This document shows, piece after piece, positions 16,690 to 24,991 of a stretch of DNA of 64,000 bases. The notes below the pieces were generated by a model. The model did no database searches and was not told where the DNA came from. It saw nothing but the letters and a program-made list of their open reading frames with translations. Position 1 is the first letter of the stretch; every line of letters starts with the position of its first letter. The stretch comes from Amaricoccus sp047275745 (GTDB lineage Bacteria > Pseudomonadota > Alphaproteobacteria > Rhodobacterales > Rhodobacteraceae), in NCBI RefSeq assembly GCF_047275745.1, contig NZ_JBKQWU010000016.1, positions 1 through 64,000 of the forward strand. The letters run 5' to 3'. The position numbers and the translations under genes were made by a program.

Positions 16690-18336
16690 TCAGGCCCGCT
16701 CCTCCTCCGTGTCCTCGGCCGTGCCTTCGACCGCGTCCTCGGCGGGCGCCTCCTCCTCATCCTCTGCGGCGGCGGCCGCGAGCTCCTCGGCGCTGACCCA
16801 GCCGAGCAGAACGCGGGCGTTCATGACCAGCGTCTGGGCCTCCTCGAGGCTCATGTCGAACTTCTCGAGCAGCCCGGTGTCCTTGACCCGCTTGCCGTCG
16901 ACGGTGGTATAGCCACCGGCCAACTCCCAGTCGGCGCAGGTGGCGAAGTCCTCAAGCGTCTTGATCCCGTCCTCGGCGAGCGCCTCGATCATCTGGGGCG
17001 TCAGGCCCTCGAAGTCAAACAGACTCTGCTCGACACCGAGTTCCCGGGCACGTTCGATAGCCTTGGCATTGATCTCATCGAGCGATTCGCGCGCCCGGGC
17101 CTGTAGTTCCTCGGCCGTGGACTGGTCGAAACCGTCGATGCTGAGCAATTCGTCGATGTCAACATAGGCGATTTCCTCGAGAGTTGCAAAACCCTCGGCG
17201 ACGAGAAGATGCGCGACCATCTCGTCGACGTTCATCGTCTCCATGAAGAGCTGCGTGCGCTCGGCGAATTCGGCCTGGCGCCGCTCGCTTTCCTGCGCCT
17301 CGGTCAGGATGTCGATGTCGAAGCCGGTGAGCTGGCTCGCGAGCCGGACGTTCTGGCCGCGGCGGCCGATGGCGAGGCTCAACTGCTCGTCGGGCACCAC
17401 GACCTCGATCCGCTCGCTGTCCTCGTCGAAGACGACCTTGGAGACCTCGGCCGGCTGGAGCGCGTTCACGAGGAAGGTCGCCGGGTCCTGGTTCCACGGG
17501 ATGATGTCGATCTTCTCGCCCTGAAGCTCGCCCACGACGGCCTGGACCCGGCTGCCGCGCATGCCGACGCAGGCGCCGACCGGGTCGATGGAATTGTCAT
17601 AGGAGATGACGCCCATCTTCGCGCGCGAGCCCGGGTCGCGGGCCACCGCCTTGATCTCGATGACGCCGTCATAGATCTCGGGCACTTCCATCTTGAAAAG
17701 CTCTGCGAGGAATTCCGGCGCGGTGCGGCTAAGGAAGATCTGCGGGCCGCGGGTCTCGAGCCGCACGTCGCGGATCAGCGCGCGCACGCGGTCGCCGTTG
17801 CGGAACGCCTCGCGCTGGATCAGCTGGTCGCGGCGCAGGATCGCCTCGCCCCGGCCGACATCGACGATGACATTGCCGTATTCGGTCCGCTTGACGAGGC
17901 CGTTTATGATCTCGCCGACGCGGTCCTTGAATTCCTCGTACTGCCGCTCGCGCTCCGCCTCGCGGACCTTCTGCATGATGACCTGTTTCGCCGACTGCGC
18001 GGCGATGCGGCCGAAATCCATCGGCGGCAGCGCATCGGTGATGTCGTCGCCGATCTCGGCGTCGGACTTGATCACCCGCGCGTCCGCGAGGCTGAGCTCG
18101 GTGAAATGGTTCTCCGGCTCCTCCACGACGGCGCGGTGGCGGGTCATGAAAAGCTCGCCCGACCTGCGGTCGATCTTGGCGCGGATGTCGTATTCGGCGC
18201 CGTAGCGCGAGCGCGCGGCCTTGCCGAGGCTGTCCTCCATCGCCTCGATCACCAGGATCGGATCGATCATCTTCTCGCGGGCGACCGCGTCGGCGATCTG
18301 CAGAAGCTCAAGGCGGTTGGCGGAGGTCACGCTCAT
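16690..18336 (-). CDS. nusA: transcription termination/antitermination factor NusA
   Basis: A 548-aa protein with the standard layout: N-terminal RNA-polymerase-binding domain (about 1-130), S1 domain (from about 135, NGLVKRTEYGNVIVDVGRGEAILRR region), two KH domains (PVGACVGMRGSRVQAV; IGRRGQNVRLASQL), and two C-terminal acidic repeats, the second ending in a GWVSAEELAA block and a glutamate-rich tail. It modulates pausing and termination. Its ATG overlaps the rimP stop by ATGA, so translation of the pair is coupled. Confidence 0.97.
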   Translation of the reverse strand: MSVTSANRLELLQIADAVAREKMIDPILVIEAMEDSLGKAARSRYGAEYDIRAKIDRRSGELFMTRHRAVVEEPENHFTELSLADARVIKSDAEIGDDITDALPPMDFGRIAAQSAKQVIMQKVREAERERQYEEFKDRVGEIINGLVKRTEYGNVIVDVGRGEAILRRDQLIQREAFRNGDRVRALIRDVRLETRGPQIFLSRTAPEFLAELFKMEVPEIYDGVIEIKAVARDPGSRAKMGVISYDNSIDPVGACVGMRGSRVQAVVGELQGEKIDIIPWNQDPATFLVNALQPAEVSKVVFDEDSERIEVVVPDEQLSLAIGRRGQNVRLASQLTGFDIDILTEAQESERRQAEFAERTQLFMETMNVDEMVAHLLVAEGFATLEEIAYVDIDELLSIDGFDQSTAEELQARARESLDEINAKAIERARELGVEQSLFDFEGLTPQMIEALAEDGIKTLEDFATCADWELAGGYTTVDGKRVKDTGLLEKFDMSLEEAQTLVMNARVLLGWVSAEELAAAAAEDEEEAPAEDAVEGTAEDTEEERA

Positions 18337-19007
18337 CGTTTTTCCTCGTTCTTGTCGGTTGTCATGGCGGTCCCGGGACCCGCGGGCCCGTCTTCGCCAG
18401 TCTCATCCCCGGGCTCTTCGGTCCCGGCGTCGTCGGTCTCGGTGTCGTCGGTCTCGATCTCGTCGAAATCGGCGCTGTCCAGTTCCTCGCCGAAGCCCTG
18501 CGCCTTGCGGGCGGCCAGGCTCTCGGCGATCAGCTCGTCGGTCAGCACCAGCTTCGCATCGCTCAGCCAGTCGAATTCCAGCCCGATCACTCCCTCGGCG
18601 ATCTCGATCAGGATCTCGTTCCCCTCGACACCGTGCAGCACGCCCTTGAAGCGGCGCCGGCCATCGATGAGTTCCGAGGTCTCGAGCTTCACCTCGTAAT
18701 CGGCGTAGCGCTCGAAATCCTTCAGCCGCGTCAGCGGCCGATCGATGCCCGGGCTCGACACTTCGAGCACGTATTCGCCCGAGATCGGGTCCTCCACGTC
18801 GAGCACGGCGGAGACCGCGCGGCTGATCTTCGCGCAGTCGTCGACCTCAATCCAGCCCTCGGGCCGCTCGGCCATGATCTGCAGCGTCGCGCGCTTGCCG
18901 CTCATCAGGCGAATCCGCACGAGCTCGAACCCCAGACCCTCGATGGTCGGGGCGACGATATCGGCGAGCCGCCGGTCAATCGCGGCCTTTGCGACGAGAT
19001 CGGCCAA
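18333..19007 (-). CDS. rimP: ribosome maturation factor RimP
   Basis: A 224-aa protein. The family core is clear: AAIDRRLADIVAPTIE, LEVSSPGIDRPLTRLKDF, and the C-terminal Sm-like domain with DWLSDAKLVLTD. I place the start at TTG 19007: GGAG lies 8 nt upstream, the residues that follow match alphaproteobacterial RimP N-termini, and no ATG or GTG is available nearby. The tail of about 45 residues is very acidic (many Asp, Glu, Thr) and is likely disordered. It helps assemble the 30S subunit. First gene of the operon with nusA, ylxR and infB. Confidence 0.9.
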   Translation of the reverse strand: MADLVAKAAIDRRLADIVAPTIEGLGFELVRIRLMSGKRATLQIMAERPEGWIEVDDCAKISRAVSAVLDVEDPISGEYVLEVSSPGIDRPLTRLKDFERYADYEVKLETSELIDGRRRFKGVLHGVEGNEILIEIAEGVIGLEFDWLSDAKLVLTDELIAESLAARKAQGFGEELDSADFDEIETDDTETDDAGTEEPGDETGEDGPAGPGTAMTTDKNEEKR

Positions 19008-19053
19008 GTTCCGGACTCCTTCGGGCGAGCACCGCGACGACGACGCCGGGCAC

Positions 19054-19076
19054 AAAAAAACGGGCCAGCGGCCCGT
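19054..19076 (-). terminator. intrinsic terminator between regA and rimP
   Basis: On the minus strand a perfect 7-bp stem (ACGGGCC-GCT-GGCCCGT) runs directly into seven T residues. It stands 160 nt after the regA stop and 47 nt before the rimP start. The natural role is to end the senC-regA transcript; attenuation of rimP-nusA-infB from a more distal promoter is a second possibility. Confidence 0.8.
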
Positions 19077-19236
19077 GCGAATTTCCGGTGGAGGACCGTC
19101 CCCTAGGGCCGATCCGCCGCTGATGCCGCCCATATAGGCGCGGCATTCCGCCGATGCAAGCCTTTTCACCGCCGCCGGTGGCACGGCTTTTCATCACCGC
19201 CCCCCGGCGCCGGTCCGGCGGGTGCTTCCGCCGGTG

Positions 19237-19854
19237 CTACCGCGGGCTGCGCTTCGCGAGAATCCGCTGGAGCGTGCGCCGGTGCATGTTGAGCCGCCGC
19301 GCCGTTTCCGAGACGTTGCGGTCGCAAAGCTCGTAGATCCGCTGGATATGCTCCCAGCGCACCCGGTCGGCGGACATCGGATTCTCCGGCGGCTCCGGCC
19401 GGTCGGAGTCGTTGGACAGCAGGGCGTTCATCACGTCGTTCGCGTCGGCCGGCTTCGCGAGATAGTCGGTCGCGCCGATCTTCACCGCCGCGACCGCGGT
19501 CGCGATCGCGCCGTAGCCGGTCAGCACGACGATGCGGGAATCGGGACGCAACTCGCGGATCCGCTCCACGACGTCGAGCCCGTTGCCGTCCTCGAGCCGG
19601 AGATCCACGACCGCGTAGGCGGGCGGGGATTCCTCCGCCGCGACCCTGCCCTCGGCGGCGGTACTCACCGAGCGCACATCGAAGCCGCGCTTCTCCATCG
19701 CCCGCGCCAGGCTGCGCAGGAACAGTTCATCATCGTCGAGGATCAGGAGCGACCGGTCCGTCCCGATCTCGTCCCCGACGTCCCCGGTGGCCGGTCCGCA
19801 TTCGCGAACCGGCGCTCCCGGGCGGGCGATCGGCTCGCCCGTGGTGGGAGTCAT
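19237..19854 (-). CDS. regA: redox response regulator RegA/PrrA
   Basis: A 205-aa two-component regulator. After an N-terminal extension of about 34 residues comes the receiver domain with the acidic pocket ILDDDE, the phospho-acceptor D84 in VVDLRLEDGNGLDVV, and LTGYGAIATAVAAVKIGATDYL. A proline linker then joins the Fis-type helix-turn-helix VSETARRLNMHRRTLQRIL, the block that defines RegA. It controls photosynthesis, respiration, nitrogen and carbon genes in response to redox state. The ATG at 19854 overlaps the senC stop (ATGA); an ATG at 19872 is also possible. Most RegA proteins lack so long an N-terminal extension. Confidence 0.94.
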   Translation of the reverse strand: MTPTTGEPIARPGAPVRECGPATGDVGDEIGTDRSLLILDDDELFLRSLARAMEKRGFDVRSVSTAAEGRVAAEESPPAYAVVDLRLEDGNGLDVVERIRELRPDSRIVVLTGYGAIATAVAAVKIGATDYLAKPADANDVMNALLSNDSDRPEPPENPMSADRVRWEHIQRIYELCDRNVSETARRLNMHRRTLQRILAKRSPR

Positions 19855-20486
19855 GATCGCCCCGCGAAGCATGAGACGGAGTCCGCGACCGCCTCGGGCG
19901 AAACGTCGGAGCCGTAGAATTCCAGGAATTCTCCCCCCGGCGCCATGAGGTAGGTGAAGGTCGAATGGTCCATGAGATAATCCTCCGGGTCTTCCCCAGC
20001 CTTACGATAATACACCTTGTAGTCGCGGGCGACGACCGCGATCTGCTCGGGCGTGCCGGTGAGGCCGATCAGGTCGGGATGAATCGACTGGGAGAACTCC
20101 TTCACGACCTCGGGCGTGTCGCGGTCCGGATCGATGGTGACGAAGACCTGGCCGACATCGACGCCGTTTTCCGCCAGTTCGTCCGCCGCCAGCGCATTGC
20201 GCAGGAGATCCGTCGGGCAGATGTCCGGGCAGAAGGCATAGCCGAAATAGACCAGCGTCGGACCGGTGATCGCCTCCTTGTCGGTTTCCGGCGCCCCTTC
20301 GCCGTTCACCAGTTCGAACGGACCGCCGATCGTGGCCGTCCCTCCGGCGACCTGCCCCCTGCGGCAATCGGCATAGGGATCGCCATCCTCGGCCGGGGCG
20401 AGCGCGAAGTAACCCATCGCGCCAAGGGCGACAATCGTCACGCCTCCGGCGATCATTGCGTACGCGCGAGTACGTTCGGATCTCAT
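19851..20486 (-). CDS. senC: SenC/PrrC, SCO1-type copper chaperone
   Basis: A 211-aa membrane-anchored protein: one N-terminal helix (about residues 9-29) and a thioredoxin-fold periplasmic domain. Copper ligands are C86 and C90 in FCPDICPTD and H174 in MDHSTFTYL. SCO proteins deliver copper to the CuA site of terminal oxidases and may relay redox state. AGGAGG before the ATG at 20486 fixes the start. It lies between regB (divergent) and regA (same strand, overlapping), the classical reg/prr order. Confidence 0.94.
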   Translation of the reverse strand: MRSERTRAYAMIAGGVTIVALGAMGYFALAPAEDGDPYADCRRGQVAGGTATIGGPFELVNGEGAPETDKEAITGPTLVYFGYAFCPDICPTDLLRNALAADELAENGVDVGQVFVTIDPDRDTPEVVKEFSQSIHPDLIGLTGTPEQIAVVARDYKVYYRKAGEDPEDYLMDHSTFTYLMAPGGEFLEFYGSDVSPEAVADSVSCFAGRS

Positions 20487-20545
20487 CGGCGTCCTCCTCG
20501 CGCGGTTTCTCGCACGCACAGAACGGGGCATCAAGATGTCACTGC

Positions 20546-20559
20546 TTGGACCGGGTCAA
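20546..20559. promoter_or_regulatory. FNR-like imperfect palindrome between senC and regB
   Basis: TTGGACCGGGTCAA has the spacing of an FNR box (TTGAT-N4-ATCAA) and matches 7 of 10 consensus positions. It lies between the divergent senC and regB genes, 60 nt before senC and 42 nt before regB. This is a motif reading only; chance occurrence is quite possible. Confidence 0.25.
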
Positions 20560-20600
20560 TTTCGTTTGAGCCCGGCTGCGCGGACTGGTAATGCGCGGGC

Positions 20601-22028
20601 ATGCAACACAGAGAACTGCCGCTCATCGCCGAGGATGCGCGCGGCTCCTGGCTCCGTGCCCGGACGCTGATCCTGCTGCGCTGGCTGGCGATCCTCGGAC
20701 AGACCGCGGCCGTGCTCGGCGCCTGGGCGCTCGGGGTCGTCATCCCGCTGCAGTTCTGCGCCGCCGTCATCGCCGCCTCGGTGGTGCTGAACGGCCTCGC
20801 GATGCTCGCCACGACGCAGAACCAGCGGCTGACATCGCGCGAGGCGATCGTCACGCTGATGTTCGACATCGGTCAGATCGGCGCGCTGCTCGTCCTGACC
20901 GGCGGGCTCGCCAATCCCTTCGCACTCATGATCATCGCGCCGGTCATGATCAGCGCCTCGGTCCTTTCGCTGGAAGCCACGCTGATGATCTCGCTCGCGG
21001 CGGTCGTGGTGACGACCCTGCTCGCGCTCGCCGCCCTGCCGCTCCGGCTGCATTCCGGGCTCTATCTGTCGGCGCCGCCGCTTCTGGTGCTCGGCAGCTG
21101 GATCTCGCTGGTCATCGGCATCCTGTTCTTCGCCTTCTACGCCCGGCAGGTCAGCGACGAGACCTTCCGGATGAGCCAGGCGCTCGCCGCCACCCAGGCC
21201 GCGCTGGGACGCGAGCAGGAGCTGACCACCCTGACCGGCGTGGTCGCGGCCGCCGCCCACGAGCTCGGCACCCCGCTCGCGACGATCAAGCTGCTCTCGA
21301 CCGAACTCGCCGAGGATCTGACCGAGCCCGGCCAGCGCGAGGACGCGCTGCTGATCCGGGCGCAGGCCGACCGCTGCGCCCAGATCCTGCGCTCGATGGG
21401 GCCGCGCGGTTACGCCGATACGATGGTGAGCTACGCGCCGATCTCGACCGTCGTCGAGGAAGCGGCCGCCCCGCATTCGAGCCGGGGCATCCGGATCATC
21501 ACCCGCGTCCAGGGCGGCCTGCCGGAGGAGAGCGCGCGATCGCAGCCGGAAATCGCGCGGCAGCCGGAGATCATCCAGGGGCTGCGGAACCTCGTCCAGA
21601 ACGCGGTGGATTTCGCGAAGACGACGGTCTGGATCGACATCGACTGGACGCCGGGCATGATCGCGATCGAGATCGGCGATGACGGGCCCGGTTACCCGTC
21701 CGAGGTGCTGAGCCGCATCGGCATTCCCTTCGTCCGCAGCCGCGCGGGCACGCAGAGCCAGCGCCCCGGCTACGAGGGGATGGGGCTCGGGCTCTTCATC
21801 GCCAAGACCCTGCTCGAACGCTCCGGCGCGCGGTTGAGCTTCGCCAATGCCGTGCCGCGCAAGGGCGAGCGCGGGAACGAGCCGCCGGAGTTCGGGCGGC
21901 CGACCGGCGCCATCGTGATGGCCGTCTGGCCGCCCGCGGAGGTGACCCGACCGCCGGGCGCATCGGGATCGGGCGCCTCGGCCTCGGACACGCCCCCGAG
22001 GGACGTTCCGGGGCTCAGGTTCCCTTAG
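20601..22028 (+). CDS. regB: redox sensor histidine kinase RegB/PrrB
   Basis: A 475-aa membrane histidine kinase with six transmembrane helices in the first ~185 residues. The ubiquinone-binding heptapeptide GGLANPF is at 101-107, the H-box AAAAHELGTPLATIK has H220, and the redox-active cysteine is C259 in DRCAQILRSMG. The N box (NAVDFAK), G1 (IGDDGPGYP) and G2 (GMGLGLFIAKTLL) follow. It autophosphorylates under reducing conditions and phosphorylates RegA. The Ala/Ser/Pro-rich tail after about residue 445 looks disordered. Divergent from senC-regA. Confidence 0.96.
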   Translation: MQHRELPLIAEDARGSWLRARTLILLRWLAILGQTAAVLGAWALGVVIPLQFCAAVIAASVVLNGLAMLATTQNQRLTSREAIVTLMFDIGQIGALLVLTGGLANPFALMIIAPVMISASVLSLEATLMISLAAVVVTTLLALAALPLRLHSGLYLSAPPLLVLGSWISLVIGILFFAFYARQVSDETFRMSQALAATQAALGREQELTTLTGVVAAAAHELGTPLATIKLLSTELAEDLTEPGQREDALLIRAQADRCAQILRSMGPRGYADTMVSYAPISTVVEEAAAPHSSRGIRIITRVQGGLPEESARSQPEIARQPEIIQGLRNLVQNAVDFAKTTVWIDIDWTPGMIAIEIGDDGPGYPSEVLSRIGIPFVRSRAGTQSQRPGYEGMGLGLFIAKTLLERSGARLSFANAVPRKGERGNEPPEFGRPTGAIVMAVWPPAEVTRPPGASGSGASASDTPPRDVPGLRFP

Positions 22029-22089
22029 TTAAGGCTTCCTTAAGCGTTCCGCGATCCCCTGACCGCCCGCCGATCAGCCGGACCGCGCC

Positions 22090-24372
22090 ATGGATCTCCT
22101 GCCCTTCCTGCCCGACGAATGGGTTCCGCTCATCGAGCGGGCGAGCCTCGAGGACCTGCCGACCGTGGCGCTCGCGGCACTGCTGAGCGCGCTGGCGACA
22201 CTGATCCTTCTGGTCCTGTTTCATCCCGGCGAAATCGCCTCGGGCCTCGTCGTCCCCCGGTTTGTCAGGTGGGACAGGCGGGTGACATCGGCCGACTGCG
22301 AATTCCTGGTGCGAGGCTCGACGGCGCGGCCGCTCACCGAATCCGCCCGCGCGCTGCTCCAGGCGGTCGATCCGAAATCGGGGCGGCTCTCGGCGCTGGT
22401 CGCGCATCTGGAGCGGGACTGCCCCGGGTTCAAGACTGATCTGGAGGAGCTCGTCCTCTATGGCACCGCCTTCCGCCGCCATTGCCAGCGCCGGGACGGC
22501 GGCGCTTTCGAGCTCTCCGGCTGGCCGAGCGGCGACGCGGCGCATGTCGCGATCCGGCCGGCGAGCGAGGACGCCCGGGCGCTCAGCGGCGCGCAGGGCG
22601 CGCTGGCGCGAGCGGAGACCGAGGCGCGGCTCCTGCGCGGCCTGATCGACAGCGCCCCGCTGCTCGCCTGGTCGCTTGGCGCCGATGGGCAGGTCGAGTG
22701 GTCGAACCAGCCCTATCGCGACCGTTTCGGCAAGCCCGAGGTGGCGAACGGAGAACCCCGCAGCCCGAGCGCCTTCGCGGAGGTGGCCGAGCAGGTCCCC
22801 CTCACCGCGCGGGGCGAGTTCAGCCGCCGCCGGGTCTCGCTCGCCGGCACCGGCGGCGAGCCCGAATGGTACGAGGTTTCCGAAGTGGTTCATTCGGAAG
22901 GCGGCGGCATCGGATTCGCTCTGGCCTCGGACGATCTCGTCAAGGCGGAACTGGCGCTGCGCCGCTTCGTCGAGACGCTGACCGAGACCTTCGCGCATCT
23001 GCCGATCGGCCTCGCCGTCTTCGACAAGAACCGGCGTCTCGGCCTGTTCAACCCCGCGCTGACCGATCTCGTGAAGATCGACGCGGTCTGGCTCGCCGCC
23101 CGACCCTCGCTGCGCGATTTCCTCGAACGGCTGCGCGAGACGCGACAGATGCCGGACATGAAGGATTTCACCTCCTGGCGGCGGAAGATCGGCGAACTGG
23201 AGGAAGGAGCGCGCGAGGGCACCTACGAGGAGAACTGGGTGCTGCCCTCCGGGAAGATCTTCCGCGTGACCGGACGGCCGCATCCGCAGGGCGCCGTGGC
23301 CTTCCTCTTCGAGAACATCTCGACCACGATCCAGCTCGAACGCCGTTACCGTTCAGAGCTCGAACTGAGCCAGGCGGCGCTCGACCGGGTTTCGGAGGCG
23401 GTGGCGGTCTTCGATGCCTCGGGCGGGCTCGTCTTCGTCAACGCCGCGTTCCGCACGCTCTGGCACGCCGGCGAGGTCGAGCAGGCACCCGGACGGGCCC
23501 GCGGTCTGGCGCAAGGCCTGGCCCAGGGACTGGCCCAAGGTCTGGCCCGGGGCCTCGCCGTCGCCGAGGTCACCGCGCGCTGCGCCGAACAGGGGGCGCC
23601 GAGCACCGTCTGGACCAGGATCGCCGACTTCGCCACCGGCGCGGCGGCCCGCGCCTCCTTCAGCGACCGCGTGACGCTTCTCGACGGCCGTGAGCTCGAC
23701 GTTCTCGTGGCACCGATGCCCAACGCCGCCTCGCTGGTGAGCTTCCGCGACCTGAGCGCCGAGCGGCGGCGCCTTGGCCTGCCTCGCGACGAGACCGCGC
23801 TGGTCGGCGAACTCGCCTTCGAACAGCTGCGCGTCCCGGCCGAGGAGGCGGCGCGCGAACTCGCCGCGGCGATCCCCGCCGTGCCGAGCGAGACCGCCGT
23901 CGAAGCCCTGCGCGCCGCGGCGCGCAATCTTCGCGAGGGGCTGGCGAAGGCGGACGCGCTCGGCTCGCTGGGGTCGCTGCGGCAGAACGACGGCGCCGGT
24001 CCGCTCCCGCTGCTCGCGCGCGCGCTCGAGAACCGGGGGCTCACGCTCGCCGTGACCGGGGAGCAGACGCCCTGGCCCTATGAGCGCGGCCGTTTCGCGC
24101 TGGCGCTCGGGCTCGCCGCGGCGGATCTCGCCATCCCCGGCGCCAGGGTCTCGCTCGGCCTCGTGCCCGAGGGACTGCGCGCCGAGGTCGAGACCACCGG
24201 CCAGGAGAACGAGGGCGTCGCCCGCGGCATCGCCCGGCGTATGGCGGAGCGGGCGGGCGGCCAGCTCATCGTCGCGCGGGAGGACGGGCGCGCGACGCTG
24301 ATCCTGCGCCTGCCCGAAGCGCCGGCCCGGAGCGAGGCACCGCCGCCGGCCCGCCAGGCGGCGAGCGCCTGA
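22090..24372 (+). CDS. membrane PAS-domain protein with degenerate kinase-like C-terminus
   Basis: A 760-aa protein with one N-terminal membrane helix (about 25-45), then three PAS-like segments (about 180-280, 300-410 and 425-545; for example LPIGLAVFDKNRRLGLFNP and SEAVAVFDASGGLVFVNAAF). The last ~190 residues have the length of a histidine kinase core, but I see no H-box histidine and no clear N or G boxes. It is therefore either a degenerate kinase or a scaffold/regulator. GLAQ repeats sit in the third PAS. It begins 61 nt after regB on the same strand, so it may share its transcript. A similar gene precedes tsaE in related genomes as far as I recall. Confidence 0.65.
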   Translation: MDLLPFLPDEWVPLIERASLEDLPTVALAALLSALATLILLVLFHPGEIASGLVVPRFVRWDRRVTSADCEFLVRGSTARPLTESARALLQAVDPKSGRLSALVAHLERDCPGFKTDLEELVLYGTAFRRHCQRRDGGAFELSGWPSGDAAHVAIRPASEDARALSGAQGALARAETEARLLRGLIDSAPLLAWSLGADGQVEWSNQPYRDRFGKPEVANGEPRSPSAFAEVAEQVPLTARGEFSRRRVSLAGTGGEPEWYEVSEVVHSEGGGIGFALASDDLVKAELALRRFVETLTETFAHLPIGLAVFDKNRRLGLFNPALTDLVKIDAVWLAARPSLRDFLERLRETRQMPDMKDFTSWRRKIGELEEGAREGTYEENWVLPSGKIFRVTGRPHPQGAVAFLFENISTTIQLERRYRSELELSQAALDRVSEAVAVFDASGGLVFVNAAFRTLWHAGEVEQAPGRARGLAQGLAQGLAQGLARGLAVAEVTARCAEQGAPSTVWTRIADFATGAAARASFSDRVTLLDGRELDVLVAPMPNAASLVSFRDLSAERRRLGLPRDETALVGELAFEQLRVPAEEAARELAAAIPAVPSETAVEALRAAARNLREGLAKADALGSLGSLRQNDGAGPLPLLARALENRGLTLAVTGEQTPWPYERGRFALALGLAAADLAIPGARVSLGLVPEGLRAEVETTGQENEGVARGIARRMAERAGGQLIVAREDGRATLILRLPEAPARSEAPPPARQAASA
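23503..23559 (+). repeat. 12-bp tandem repeat coding for GLAQ units
   Basis: Four consecutive 12-bp units (GGTCTGGCGCAA and three variants) and a degenerate fifth encode GLAQ-GLAQ-GLAQ-GLAR-GLAV at residues 472-491 of the PAS protein. The unit length preserves frame, so copy-number change would lengthen or shorten the protein without breaking it. Confidence 0.85.
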
Positions 24373-24505
24373 CCGGTGGGACGGCCGAGCGGGACCGGCG
24401 CGTGGGGCCGATGGGCGTGAGCGGCGCCCGCGCCCTTGCGCTGGCCGGTCGGGGCGGTAGAAGAGCCGGATTCGCAATCCCGCCAATGGCCAATGGATAG
24501 GTTTC

Positions 24506-24991
24506 TTGCAGCGCATCCTCGACCTGCCCGCCCCGGAAGACACCGAGGCCCTGGCGCGCGCCATCGCCCCCGGCCTCGGCGCGGGCGATCTCGTCGCGCT
24601 CTCCGGCGGGCTAGGCGCGGGCAAGAGCCTTTTCGCGCGAGCGCTGATCGCGCGCCGGCTGGCCGCGCTCGGCAGGTCGGAGGACATCCCCTCGCCGAGT
24701 TTCACGCTGGTCCAGACCTACGATCTCGGCGCGGTGGAACTCTGGCATGCCGACCTCTACCGCCTGGGCACGATCGACGAGATCGCCGAACTCGGGCTCG
24801 AAGACGCGTTCGGGTCGGCGATCTGCCTCGTCGAATGGGCCGAAAGGCTCGGACCCGCCCTGCCCTCGCGCCGGATCGGTCTCACGCTCGATTTCGTGGC
24901 GGATGGCGACGGGCGGCGCGCGACGCTGACCGCGGCCGGCGGCGGATGGGACTGGCTCGCGGGCACGCTCGCGGAAATGGAGCGGGCATGA
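24506..24991 (+). CDS. tsaE: tRNA threonylcarbamoyladenosine biosynthesis ATPase TsaE
   Basis: A 161-aa P-loop protein: Walker A is SGGLGAGKSLFARAL, followed by the family blocks PSPSFTLVQTY, HADLYRLGTIDEIAELGLED and LVEWAERLG. It supports the TsaB-TsaD complex in making t6A37 of ANN-decoding tRNAs. The start is TTG at 24506, the first start codon that gives the expected N-terminus; GGATAGG lies upstream. Its stop overlaps the next start (ATGA), opening a run of five overlapping genes. Confidence 0.93.
   Translation: MQRILDLPAPEDTEALARAIAPGLGAGDLVALSGGLGAGKSLFARALIARRLAALGRSEDIPSPSFTLVQTYDLGAVELWHADLYRLGTIDEIAELGLEDAFGSAICLVEWAERLGPALPSRRIGLTLDFVADGDGRRATLTAAGGGWDWLAGTLAEMERA

Noticed and set aside
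23503..23559. A CRISPR array
   Set aside because: The repeat unit is 12 bp with no spacers and lies in frame in a protein gene; no cas genes are in the window.
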